Assembly (NCBI GenBank): GCA_016212685.1
Contig: JACREW010000093.1
Coordinates: 1 to 16,682, forward strand
Direction: 5' to 3'
DNA from: Nitrospirota bacterium
GTDB taxonomy: Bacteria; Nitrospirota; Thermodesulfovibrionia; Thermodesulfovibrionales; Dissulfurispiraceae
DNA length: 16,682 bases
This document shows, piece by piece, positions 1 through 6,665 of this stretch. Every line of letters starts with the position of its first letter. The stretch's first letter is position 1. The notes beneath the pieces are model-generated. The model made no database searches. It saw only the letters and a program-made list of their open reading frames with translations, and had not been told where the DNA came from. The position numbers were made by a program, and so were the translations under genes.

Positions 1-1
1 T

Positions 2-904
2 ATTTCCATACCTTTCAGCCTATACAGCACTTTTAAAATAGAGTATAAATACTGTTTCATTACAATGACAATGAAGCTATGGATATCCGATTTCGTAAAA
101 TCGATTATCATCTCTACAATCTTGATGTCATTAATGATACTCTCAGGTCTCTGGCTTGTGCAATGGAGCCCGAACTACTGGTGGTTCTGGGTTTGGGGCT
201 TTCTTTTTATGTTCAGCATTTTCATGATGTACATATCGCCCTATGTGATAGAGCCACTTTTCAATAAATTTACTCCCATAGAGGACAAATCGTTGAAGGA
301 GAGGATTATCAGGCTGACGGAAAAGGCCGGCATCCATGCGAGCAGGATATTGAGAATAGACGCGTCAAGGAGGAGCAGACATACAAACGCCTATTTCACG
401 GGAATCGGGAAGACAAAGAGGATTGTGCTCTATGACACATTGCTTGAGGGCATGAGTCACGATGAAATCCTTGCCATACTGGCACATGAGATAGGCCACT
501 GGAAGAAGAAACATTTATTGAAAACCCTGATTGCATTTGAAGCGTTTTCGCTAATAGCCCTTTACATTTCGTACAGGCTCATCCAAAGCGATTTTCTTTT
601 AGGGCTCTTCGCAATCGATACAAACACCATCTTTGCAAAATTCATAATTTTAGGATTCATCGCAGGCATTCTTTCTTTGGCATTGCAGCCGGTTATGAAT
701 TTATTCAGCAGGCGGCATGAAAGACAGGCTGACAGGGCTTCATATGAGCTGACTAATGATACGGCGAGCATGGCGAGCGCCCTTGTAAAGCTTTCGAAGG
801 AGAACCTCTCAAATCTCTACCCTCATCCGCTTTATGTCGCTTTGTATTATTCCCACCCGCCTGTGGTGGAAAGGATAAAAACTATTAAATCTTTTACAGG
901 TTAA
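2..904 (+). CDS. M48-family (Ste24/CAAX-protease type) membrane metalloprotease, 5' end cut by window
   Basis: The reading frame is open to the left edge, so the gene starts outside the window. The first internal ATG is at 65, but the codons before it still read like the family (PFSLYSTF at 14-37), so 65 is not taken as the start. Counting from the ATG at 65, the zinc-binding HEIGH motif is at residues 141-145 and the probable third ligand Glu is in RRHERQAD near 219. The conserved NAYFTG (108-113) and SHPPVVERI (263-271) segments are also present. Hydrophobic stretches near residues 14-60 and 155-215 fit an integral membrane enzyme. Ste24 relatives cleave membrane-associated peptides; the bacterial substrate is unknown and a role in membrane protein quality control is inference. 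It converges with the toxin gene on the other strand, with a 50-bp gap holding no clear terminator. Confidence 0.9.
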   Translation: MSIPFSLYSTFKIEYKYCFITMTMKLWISDFVKSIIISTILMSLMILSGLWLVQWSPNYWWFWVWGFLFMFSIFMMYISPYVIEPLFNKFTPIEDKSLKERIIRLTEKAGIHASRILRIDASRRSRHTNAYFTGIGKTKRIVLYDTLLEGMSHDEILAILAHEIGHWKKKHLLKTLIAFEAFSLIALYISYRLIQSDFLLGLFAIDTNTIFAKFIILGFIAGILSLALQPVMNLFSRRHERQADRASYELTNDTASMASALVKLSKENLSNLYPHPLYVALYYSHPPVVERIKTIKSFTG

Positions 905-954
905 GCTATGGGTAATAAAAATATCTACGAAAGATCCATATAATCGTCTTGTTT

Positions 955-1281
955 TCAATCCAGCCCAACGGCAATTCTTAAAGCCTCATCGAGTTCCTGC
1001 ATCTTTTCAAACGGAAGAGAGCCGACATAATGCGTAAGCAGGGCATTCGGAATGCTGACGAGTTCATCGCAATGGATGCTGCTCTCGTGTTTCAGGCCCT
1101 CGTCCACCCCGGCTTTTATCTGAGTGGAGAGACCGTCGTAGCTCGAATATACAGGGGCGCATATAACCGTTGAAAAACGAGAATCAACAAGCACCTGCCG
1201 GCTGATTACCACAAAGACACGAAATCGTTTCGGGTCATGAGCCGAGCCTTTATAAACCCTGTACAGGTCGCCGCGGTTCAT
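955..1281 (-). CDS. MazF/PemK-family toxin (mRNA interferase-like)
   Basis: This 108-residue protein has the usual MazF layout: an N-terminal MNRGDLYRVYKG, then DPKRFRVFVVIS, the strand VICAPVYSS, and later a GLKHESSIHCDEL segment and a YVGSLPFEKMQELDEAL end. MazF-family proteins are small SH3-like endoribonucleases that cut mRNA at short sequence motifs and are held inactive by a partner antitoxin. The gene overlaps the upstream antitoxin by 4 bp (ATGA), which is typical of a co-translated toxin-antitoxin pair. It appears full length and intact. Family membership is well supported; the cleavage specificity cannot be read from the sequence. Confidence 0.88.
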   Translation of the reverse strand: MNRGDLYRVYKGSAHDPKRFRVFVVISRQVLVDSRFSTVICAPVYSSYDGLSTQIKAGVDEGLKHESSIHCDELVSIPNALLTHYVGSLPFEKMQELDEALRIAVGLD

Positions 1282-1508
1282 AACTCTACTTGATAGGAAA
1301 GTACGTCTTCGGCTTCTTTATTGAGTTTTTTCGCCTTTCTGTTGATAATGGCGAGGTCTTTCAGGTCGCGCTCTTTCTGCTGCTGCTTTGTGATAAACTC
1401 TCTCAATGCGTTTTCGATAAATTCCGACCTTGTCCGACTATCACCGGCAGAGGCATCGATATACCTTACAACGTCTTCGGATAGTGTTATAGATGTCTTC
1501 ATTTTCAT
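1278..1508 (-). CDS. Ribbon-helix-helix antitoxin partner of MazF-like toxin
   Basis: A 76-residue protein starting MKMKTSITLSEDVVRYID, which is the beta-strand and first helix of a CopG/MetJ-like ribbon-helix-helix DNA-binding domain. SRTRSEFIENALREFI forms the second helix. The charged C-terminal half (about residues 40-76, ending EDVLSYQVEL) is the expected toxin-binding tail. Such antitoxins neutralise MazF and repress their own operon. The start at 1508 is chosen because a very good promoter lies immediately before it; a second in-frame ATG is at 1502. No Shine-Dalgarno sequence separates promoter and start. Confidence is high for family and partnership, moderate for the exact start. Confidence 0.87.
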   Translation of the reverse strand: MKMKTSITLSEDVVRYIDASAGDSRTRSEFIENALREFITKQQQKERDLKDLAIINRKAKKLNKEAEDVLSYQVEL

Positions 1509-1514
1509 ACTACC

Positions 1515-1543
1515 AATATACCACCATTGCCGATGAATGTCAA
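1515..1543 (-). promoter_or_regulatory. Sigma-70-type promoter of the toxin-antitoxin operon
   Basis: On the minus strand, TTGACA (1543-1538) is followed after exactly 17 bp by TATATT (1520-1515). This is a consensus -35, an ideal spacer and a good -10. The expected transcription start, about 7 bp past the -10, falls at or next to the antitoxin ATG at 1508, so the mRNA may be leaderless. The sequence around the -10 has two TGGTA-type direct repeats that could serve an autoregulating ribbon-helix-helix repressor; that part is inference. Confidence 0.75.
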
Positions 1544-1545
1544 CA

Positions 1546-1573
1546 TGCCGGCAGATTTCTGTCGGCAGATTTC
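1546..1573. repeat. Two adjacent 14-bp direct repeats upstream of the toxin-antitoxin promoter
   Basis: TGCCGGCAGATTTC (1546-1559) is followed directly by TGTCGGCAGATTTC (1560-1573), 13 of 14 bases identical. The pair lies just upstream of the -35 box of the toxin-antitoxin promoter and just downstream of the stop codon of the YkgJ-like gene. It may be a simple local duplication or a protein-binding site. Confidence 0.7.
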
Positions 1574-1589
1574 ACCTATTAAAAAAACT

Positions 1590-2120
1590 TTAGGCGCTTT
1601 TCAATATCCTGAAAAAACCGTCCAGCATCTCTTTTCTGAGGTCTACGATTTCATCAAGTTGTTTTATGAATATGCGGTACGGCTTTGCAGGGCCGTTTTC
1701 TATGTGCTTGAGAAGCGCGCCGCAGAAATACCAGTTGCACCTGAAAGGCCTTATCGATCTTTCTATCGCGCATCCGGCCTCCGATAAGAACCGGCAGGGT
1801 TCGGTGTCGCTTACGCCTTTTTTATAAACAGGAGGTGCGATACCGAGCGCATAGACGTATATCAGGTCTTCATAATCGTAAAACCCGTGCTTGTTTACGC
1901 AGCAGACATTTTCGCAAGACGGACAGACCGCTGCGGTATTTTGCTGGATAAAGGCGTCAATCCCGTCGATCCTGTATTTTATTATCCTTGCCGTGTCTTT
2001 AATATAGCTCAAATCGCCGTTATGATCTTCGGAAAATTCTTTCAGCAGGCGTATCGTTTTATCCCACTTTTCCCGGTCATGCCATGAGAGTTCGTAATTC
2101 AGCAAATTCAATAGAGTCAT
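1590..2120 (-). CDS. YkgJ-like Cys-rich (zinc/iron-cluster-type) protein
   Basis: The 176-residue protein begins at ATG 2120. A start 19 codons upstream is possible but would run through the divergent gene. It holds eight cysteines at residues 66, 69, 73, 74, 109, 117, 128 and 133, arranged as CPSCENVCC, then EPCRFLSEAGC, then RPFRCNWYFC. This matches the pattern of the YkgJ family, whose members are annotated as zinc- or iron-chelating but whose function is mostly unknown. The N-terminal 60 residues are charged and probably helical. It is divergent from the small selenoprotein candidate, with 25 bp between the two starts. A possible promoter is TTGCAG (2156-2151) 16 bp before TATACC (2134-2129), which would give an almost leaderless mRNA. 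Confidence 0.75.
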   Translation of the reverse strand: MTLLNLLNYELSWHDREKWDKTIRLLKEFSEDHNGDLSYIKDTARIIKYRIDGIDAFIQQNTAAVCPSCENVCCVNKHGFYDYEDLIYVYALGIAPPVYKKGVSDTEPCRFLSEAGCAIERSIRPFRCNWYFCGALLKHIENGPAKPYRIFIKQLDEIVDLRKEMLDGFFRILKSA

Positions 2121-2127
2121 GTTTGTA

Positions 2128-2136
2128 TGGTATATT
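2128..2136 (+). promoter_or_regulatory. Extended -10 promoter for the small selenoprotein candidate
   Basis: TGGTATATT is a TGn-extended -10 element. The -35 region (TTCAAT at 2107-2112, 18 bp spacer) is poor, as is common with extended -10 promoters. Transcription would start near 2143, only about 3 bases before ATG 2146. The sequence 2127-2147 is also nearly palindromic (ATGGTAT, 7 bases, ATACTAT), so it could be a shared operator for both divergent genes. Confidence 0.45.
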
Positions 2137-2145
2137 AAAAATACT

Positions 2146-2313
2146 ATGAACTGCAAAAACTGTAACGGCGAACTCAAGCTTATTATAGGTTGAAAGACCG
2201 TCTATTTCCGCTGCATGGAATGCGGCAGGGAATTCAAGGTTTCGGAATATGTCAATGAAATAGACGCCGAGACATGGGATAAAATAGCATTAAGGCCGTG
2301 CAACCGGGCATAG
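2146..2313 (+). CDS. Small dual-CxxC selenoprotein candidate with in-frame UGA (Sec16)
   Basis: Reading from ATG 2146 to TAG 2311-2313 gives 55 residues if the TGA at 2191-2193 (codon 16) is read as selenocysteine. The N-terminal part is MNCKNCNGELKLIIG, then U, then KTVYFRCMECGREFKVSEY and an acidic tail with DAETWDK. Cysteines C3/C6 and C23/C26 form two CxxC pairs, as in a small zinc-ribbon or redox protein. Protein-like sequence continues in the same frame on both sides of the TGA, which argues against a random stop. I recall a family of small dual-CxxC proteins in sulfate reducers and relatives where Cys or Sec occurs at this middle position; this is memory, not a search. A SECIS-like hairpin follows the TGA. 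Ordinary gene callers would miss this gene. Function is unknown; a redox or metal role is inference. The downstream NYN gene has its ribosome-binding site directly after this stop. Confidence 0.78.
2206..2232 (+). promoter_or_regulatory. Bacterial SECIS-like stem-loop after the in-frame UGA
   Basis: UUCC (2206-2209) pairs with GGAA (2229-2232), and GCUGCA (2210-2215) pairs with UGCGGC (2221-2226, one U-G). Together they make a 10-bp stem with a 2-nt bulge (2227-2228) on the 3' side and a 5-nt loop, UGGAA (2216-2220). The loop has G at its second position and begins 22 nt after the UGA. Known bacterial SECIS elements are stem-loops inside the coding region, roughly 15-40 nt past the UGA, with a G among the first loop bases bound by SelB. 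The fit is good. Confidence 0.72.
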
Positions 2314-2846
2314 GGAGGCATGCTATTTCTCATATTATCATCGACGGATACAATGTCATCGGGATTTTTCATAAGGATATGGAAAAGGCGAGGGATTCGT
2401 TCGTCGATCTCTTGATAAGCTACAGAAAAGTAAAGGCGCATGATATAACGGTTGTTTTCGACGGATACAAAAGCGGCGCGGGCACAGAGCATGTATCTGT
2501 TCGCGGCGGAGTGAAGATTATTTATTCGAGGCTCGACGAGAGGGCGGATGATGTCATCAAGAGAATCGTTTCGACGGACAAGAAGGAATGGATTGTGGTA
2601 AGTAATGATAAGGATATAGTCAATCACGCATGGGCTGCTGATTGCATCCCCGTCCCGTCCGAAAAATTCTTTGATATTGTTTCAAGGCAGACGGGACAAG
2701 CGGTTTCAGGGACAAGGGAATACCCTGATGCCGATTTTTCGTATAAAGACGCCGAATACGATGATTATCCGAATGCTCAAAAAGGAAATCCATATAGGCT
2801 TTCCAAAAAAGAAAAGGCAATAAGAAGGGCGTTGGGTAAATTATGA
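2298..2846 (+). CDS. YacP-like NYN-domain ribonuclease
   Basis: The protein carries the NYN/PIN-like fold motifs of the YacP family. Counted from GTG 2298, these are HIIIDGYNVIG (Asp16), VVFDGY (Asp55), RADDVIKRIV (Asp84/85) and VVSNDKDI (Asp104), which are the acidic residues expected to bind the catalytic metal. The Bacillus relative (Rae1) is a ribosome-associated endoribonuclease. The C-terminal 60 residues are charged and probably disordered. The start is uncertain. GTG 2298 is the farthest conventional start but lacks a good ribosome-binding site and overlaps the upstream selenoprotein by 16 bp. GGAGG at 2314-2318 is placed ideally, 6 bases away, for an in-frame ATT at 2325. That start would give the family-typical N-terminus (M)SHIIIDGYN. 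Confidence 0.82.
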   Translation: MQPGIGRHAISHIIIDGYNVIGIFHKDMEKARDSFVDLLISYRKVKAHDITVVFDGYKSGAGTEHVSVRGGVKIIYSRLDERADDVIKRIVSTDKKEWIVVSNDKDIVNHAWAADCIPVPSEKFFDIVSRQTGQAVSGTREYPDADFSYKDAEYDDYPNAQKGNPYRLSKKEKAIRRALGKL

Positions 2847-2852
2847 TATAAT
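2844..2852 (+). promoter_or_regulatory. Extended -10 promoter for the DUF2281/PIN pair
   Basis: TGATATAAT is a perfect TATAAT with an upstream TGn extension. It overlaps the stop codon of the NYN gene. No convincing -35 is seen at 16-18 bp. The predicted start near 2859 leaves a leader of about 24 bases carrying the GGGGAGG ribosome-binding site at 2871-2877. Confidence 0.55.
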
Positions 2853-2882
2853 TAATTGAAACAATCAGACGGGGAGGTTCTT

Positions 2883-3113
2883 ATGCCTGTAAAGACGCAA
2901 AAAGTAGATATTACAAATAATGTTATTAATTTTAATAAATTGCCTGCCGAGGCTAAAGAGGAGCTTCAGCATTTTTATGATTTTTTGCTTTATAAGTATC
3001 GCGGCAAAAGAAAAAAAATACAGCGAGTTAGTCTTGGGCGGACTGTTGAAAAACTGAGCTGGAAAATGGGAGAGAGACTTTTCACAAGCAGAGACGAATT
3101 GTATGAGAGATAA
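2883..3113 (+). CDS. DUF2281-like antitoxin
   Basis: A 76-residue protein. ATG 2883 is chosen over the upstream TTG at 2856 because GGGGAGG (2871-2877) lies 5 bases before it. The segment FNKLPAEAKEELQHFYDFLLYKY (about residues 17-39) is the helical DUF2281 signature found in many antitoxins beside PIN toxins; the C-terminal part is basic, then acidic. It overlaps the PIN gene by 11 bp, so the two are likely coupled. Antitoxin assignment rests on this family similarity and on the neighbour. Confidence 0.75.
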   Translation: MPVKTQKVDITNNVINFNKLPAEAKEELQHFYDFLLYKYRGKRKKIQRVSLGRTVEKLSWKMGERLFTSRDELYER

Positions 3114-3528
3114 GGTCTTCTTAGACACTAATGTTATTGTTTATCTGTTTGACAAATCAGAAGATAAAAAACATAAGACGGCTAAGGAGCTTTTCAATAA
3201 ATGTGTTTTGGAACGCGAACTTTTTATCAGTGCACAGGTCATAAATGAATTTGTGGTCATCGCTTCTCAAAAAATAAAAAATCCTCTTTCCCTTGAGGAG
3301 ATAAAAAAGAGAATAGCTTTTCTGTCTGATGCTGCAATAGTTGTTAATATTTCGCTTGCGACATGCAATTCGGCAATTAATCTGAAATCGCAGCATAAGA
3401 TTTCATACTGGGATGCTCTTATTGCGGCATCTGCGTTGGAAAATAAGTGTGCGGTTCTTTATACCGAAGATTTACATAATGGACTGGTAATTAATGATAA
3501 ATTATCAGTCAGCAATCCGTTTTTATAA
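3103..3528 (+). CDS. PIN-domain toxin (VapC-like ribonuclease)
   Basis: The 141-residue protein has the four acidic positions of PIN ribonucleases: Asp8 in VFLDTNVIVYLFD, Glu49 in AQVINEF, Asp104 in SYWDALIAASA and Asp123 in LYTEDLHNG. VapC-type toxins cut tRNA or rRNA using a metal held by these residues, and are blocked by the partner encoded just upstream. Length is normal and no damage is seen. The RNA target cannot be inferred. Confidence 0.88.
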   Translation: MRDKVFLDTNVIVYLFDKSEDKKHKTAKELFNKCVLERELFISAQVINEFVVIASQKIKNPLSLEEIKKRIAFLSDAAIVVNISLATCNSAINLKSQHKISYWDALIAASALENKCAVLYTEDLHNGLVINDKLSVSNPFL

Positions 3529-3549
3529 GGAATAGAAAGATCGATAAGC

Positions 3550-3806
3550 ATGCCCGTATTAGACTGGATTGGAAAAAAACAGGTTATAAACCATGACAAG
3601 GAAGTCCCTTTCAGGCTCCTGAAAAGGGTTGAATCCCTTTCGGTTGGCGAGAGTGAAAACCTGATTATCAAGGGCGACAACCTTGAGGCATTAAAGGCGT
3701 TTATGCCTACTGTAACGATACAGGCCAGCACTTATACAAGGGGAATATGATGGGCCAGATAGAAAAAATGTTTTCTAACATAGCTATGGGATTTTGTAAT
3801 GCCTAA
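3550..3806 (+). pseudogene. Remnant of a type III-like DNA methyltransferase (mod) gene
   Basis: The frame from ATG 3550 encodes MPVLDWIGKKQVINH, then EVPFRLLKRVESLSVG and NLIIKGDNLEALKAFMP. This is the typical beginning of Mod-type site-specific adenine methyltransferases just before their catalytic PPY motif, which is absent. After about 57 residues similarity stops, and the frame ends at 3750. A second open frame, from about position 3707 to the stop at 3804-3806, gives unrecognised sequence with segments such as GQHLYKGNMMGQIEKMF. This is probably the end of another gene joined by deletion. The remnant sits between the PIN toxin and the intact methyltransferase. It explains almost all of the otherwise gene-free 3529-3798 interval. 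Confidence 0.72.
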
Positions 3807-6663
3807 GAGTGTTCTTGAACTCATTGATTTTATTAGTTCAGGCAAACCTGTTCATGGCTTGGTCAACATACGCTCCCGTACTATTTATAATTTGCCTATT
3901 GATGAGCAGGCAGCAGTTCGTGATGCTCTAACTTTTGGACATGTTAATTTTATACTTTTCCGTCGGTTTTCTGATAGCCGTTCATCGCAAATTGCAGCTT
4001 ATGTTATAGACAACACAGATTATCATCTTGATGAAAAGACATTAGCAGAACTCCACAGGCAGGTTTGGCTGTATGGAATGGCCCCTCTGCTTTATGTTGC
4101 TTGGCCCAGTCGGATTGATGTGCTGTCCTGTGCGAGGGGACCCGATTTCTGGAAAGCTGAAAATGAGGAGTGTAGGTATGTGCCGGCAAAGAGATTTGAA
4201 GTTGATACCTTAAAAACTGCGGGTGCGATCTCTGACGAACTGAAGAGGTTTACAGCATCACGCCTTACCGCTGGAACATTTTGGGAAGACCCCTGCAACC
4301 GTGAATTGGCCAACCACGCCAAGTCAGCCCATCAACTATTGATCCAGGCCATTGTAGAAGCTGACAACGAACTCGACGGAAAAAATAACCAGACTCTGCG
4401 TCGTCTACTACTCTTAATGGTGCTCATAAAGTATCTTGAAGATCGTAAGGTATTCCCTAATGAAGGTTGGTTTGGGAACTATCATAAAGGGGCGAGATGC
4501 TTTTTTGAAGTTTTGCAAGGCTGCGAACCTGAAGAAGTGTATCGTTTATTGGCTGCTTTAGAACAAAAATTCAATGGCGATATATTTGCTCTTCCGCAAG
4601 GAGGGCGGCAAAGGCTTACTAAAAAGGCTCTTTATCATTTTGCTGAACTTGTTGAAGCAAAAACTTTTAATAAGCAGCGATACCTTTGGGGACAATACTC
4701 CTTCGAACATTTACCTGTTGAAGTCATAAGCCATCTCTATCAGAGATTTGTCAAAGGTGGTCATGGTGCTGTGTATACTCCTCCTTTTCTCGCTACGTTA
4801 TTGTTGGACCATGCCATGCCATATAACAACCTTACCGGCGGGGAGCGGGTTCTGGACCCTGCGTGCGGCTCAGGCATTTTCCTTACCGGAGCTTTTAGAA
4901 GGCTGGTAAATGTTTGGCGTAGCCGACATAATTGGCAACGTCCTGATGTCAAAACACTCAAGGAGATTCTTAGAAAAAGCATTTATGGAGTGGAGTTTGA
5001 CCAAGATGCGGTCCATCTAACGGCTTTTAGCTTGAGCCTTGCTGTTTGCGATGCTTTACAGCCGGACGTTATCTGGCGCGAGCTAAAGTTCGATCCTCTT
5101 CACAAAACAAATTTATTTGAAGGTGATTTTTTTGATGTGCTTTACGATTCTCGGCAGAACAAAGGGAATTTTTTAACAGAAGGCTTTGATATCGTAATCG
5201 GAAATCCTCCTTTTGAATCAATGCTTACAGATGCCGGGAAAAAGATTGATCTGCTTGCCAAGAAGGAAGATCCCAAGCGAGGAGCGTTACCTGACAAACA
5301 AGCGGCTTATCTGTTTCTTGAGCAAGCTTTAAACTTACTACGTTCAAACGGTCGGCTCTGTTTAATTCAGCCTTCCGGATTGCTCTACAACCGTAATGCA
5401 CAAGTTTTTCGATATGTTATTCATCGAAAGTGCAAAGTTGATTCAATCCTTGATTTCACGTCAATCCGCAAGCTATACGATGAGGCAGACCCCAAAACAG
5501 TAGCGGTATTAGTCCATGCAAATAAGCCGTCGGTGGATCATTGGATTAATCATCTGACGTTTCGTCGGACAGTAAGCGTGCATGAACGGATTTGTTTTGA
5601 GATTGATTATTATGACCATCACCGTATTTCGCAGGCTCAGGCTGAAACAGACCCGTATGTTTGGAGAACAAATCTTCTTGGTGGAGGACGGTTGATAGAG
5701 ATATCACAACGCCTTCGGAGCTTGCGAACACTTATAGAATATATAGAGCAGCAGAGAGGCTGGGATTATGGGGAAGGCTTTATCGTAGGAAGCGGTAAGT
5801 TGCCAGCACCGTTTATAACCGGCAAGCGTTTTCTTCCAACTGCAGCACTCACGACATCCGGGATTGATGAAACAAAATTAAGCGTGGTCGCTGAGGATGG
5901 ATTTGACAGCCCAAGAAACAAAGATCGTTTCACCTCGCCACTTGTCTTAGTAAAAGAATTGGATATGCTTCCTGTTGCCTTTTGTGATAAAGGATTTATT
6001 GCATATCGTAACCAAATAGTTGGTATTCATGCGCCGGCATCACAAGCATCTGAACTTTGCAAACTTTATGACAATTTTAAACGCAATCTCAGCGTTTATC
6101 GTTTCTCCTGTGCGATAAACAGCACACGATTCTTAGTTGGCAAAGCTACCTCTATTCTAAAACATGACATTGACACACTTCCTTACCCAGAGGACATGAG
6201 TGATCTTTCATTCTCTTTCTGGGAAGAGGCATTATGTGACGATGTTCTTCAATACATGACTGACTATGCACGCCTCGGACAGAATTCTGCTCTATTAAAA
6301 AATGCGGCAAGTCTTGACGACCTCCAAGCATATTCTAATATGTTCCTCAGAATGCTCGGCAGCATTTACGATAACCTAAAAGTTGCTGATCCTATTTTTT
6401 TGGATGGATTTATTTGTCAGCCCTTCTATTTCGGCAAACAACCAAATCTTTCATGGATCGGGAAAGGTACGGTTGATGACCTCAGGAAGCTTATTTATAA
6501 CGAGGAACGGCATAAATATCTTCGAACCATCAGGTTATTACGCTTCTATTCCGGAAACGTCATTTTAATAGTAAAACCTGACAGGTTGCGTTATTGGATT
6601 CGTTCTACAGCTATTCGTGATGCCGACGAGACACTTATAGATTTGTACCGGCAGGGTTATTGA
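3799..6663 (+). CDS. N6-adenine DNA methyltransferase of a restriction-modification system (Eco57I/type IIG-like)
   Basis: A 954-residue protein. The adenine methyltransferase motifs occur in order: motif X-like YTPPFLATLLLD (326-337), motif I VLDPACGSGIFLT (351-363) for S-adenosylmethionine, GVEFDQDAV (397-405), EGDFFD (441-446) and the catalytic DIVIGNPPF (464-472). A helical region follows, then a long C-terminal part (about 600-954) that probably recognises DNA. The first 150 residues, with PLLYVAWPSRIDVLSC (96-111), form a conserved-looking domain in which I see no clear nuclease motif. No Shine-Dalgarno sequence precedes ATG 3799. The stop is met by the nuclease-like gene, so they form one operon. 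Arginine CGT/CGG and isoleucine ATT codons are used more than in the neighbours, suggesting acquisition. It could instead be a PglX-like methylase from another defence system, but no companion genes of such systems are present. Confidence 0.85.
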   Translation: MPKSVLELIDFISSGKPVHGLVNIRSRTIYNLPIDEQAAVRDALTFGHVNFILFRRFSDSRSSQIAAYVIDNTDYHLDEKTLAELHRQVWLYGMAPLLYVAWPSRIDVLSCARGPDFWKAENEECRYVPAKRFEVDTLKTAGAISDELKRFTASRLTAGTFWEDPCNRELANHAKSAHQLLIQAIVEADNELDGKNNQTLRRLLLLMVLIKYLEDRKVFPNEGWFGNYHKGARCFFEVLQGCEPEEVYRLLAALEQKFNGDIFALPQGGRQRLTKKALYHFAELVEAKTFNKQRYLWGQYSFEHLPVEVISHLYQRFVKGGHGAVYTPPFLATLLLDHAMPYNNLTGGERVLDPACGSGIFLTGAFRRLVNVWRSRHNWQRPDVKTLKEILRKSIYGVEFDQDAVHLTAFSLSLAVCDALQPDVIWRELKFDPLHKTNLFEGDFFDVLYDSRQNKGNFLTEGFDIVIGNPPFESMLTDAGKKIDLLAKKEDPKRGALPDKQAAYLFLEQALNLLRSNGRLCLIQPSGLLYNRNAQVFRYVIHRKCKVDSILDFTSIRKLYDEADPKTVAVLVHANKPSVDHWINHLTFRRTVSVHERICFEIDYYDHHRISQAQAETDPYVWRTNLLGGGRLIEISQRLRSLRTLIEYIEQQRGWDYGEGFIVGSGKLPAPFITGKRFLPTAALTTSGIDETKLSVVAEDGFDSPRNKDRFTSPLVLVKELDMLPVAFCDKGFIAYRNQIVGIHAPASQASELCKLYDNFKRNLSVYRFSCAINSTRFLVGKATSILKHDIDTLPYPEDMSDLSFSFWEEALCDDVLQYMTDYARLGQNSALLKNAASLDDLQAYSNMFLRMLGSIYDNLKVADPIFLDGFICQPFYFGKQPNLSWIGKGTVDDLRKLIYNEERHKYLRTIRLLRFYSGNVILIVKPDRLRYWIRSTAIRDADETLIDLYRQGY

Positions 6664-6665
6664 AT

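Noticed and set aside
905..954. Terminator between the convergent M48 and toxin genes
   Set aside because: No stable hairpin with a T-run can be seen in the 50-bp gap.
1527..1787. Plus-strand open frame over the YkgJ-like gene
   Set aside because: The minus-strand frame has the ordered cysteine motifs; the plus frame shows no recognisable protein pattern.
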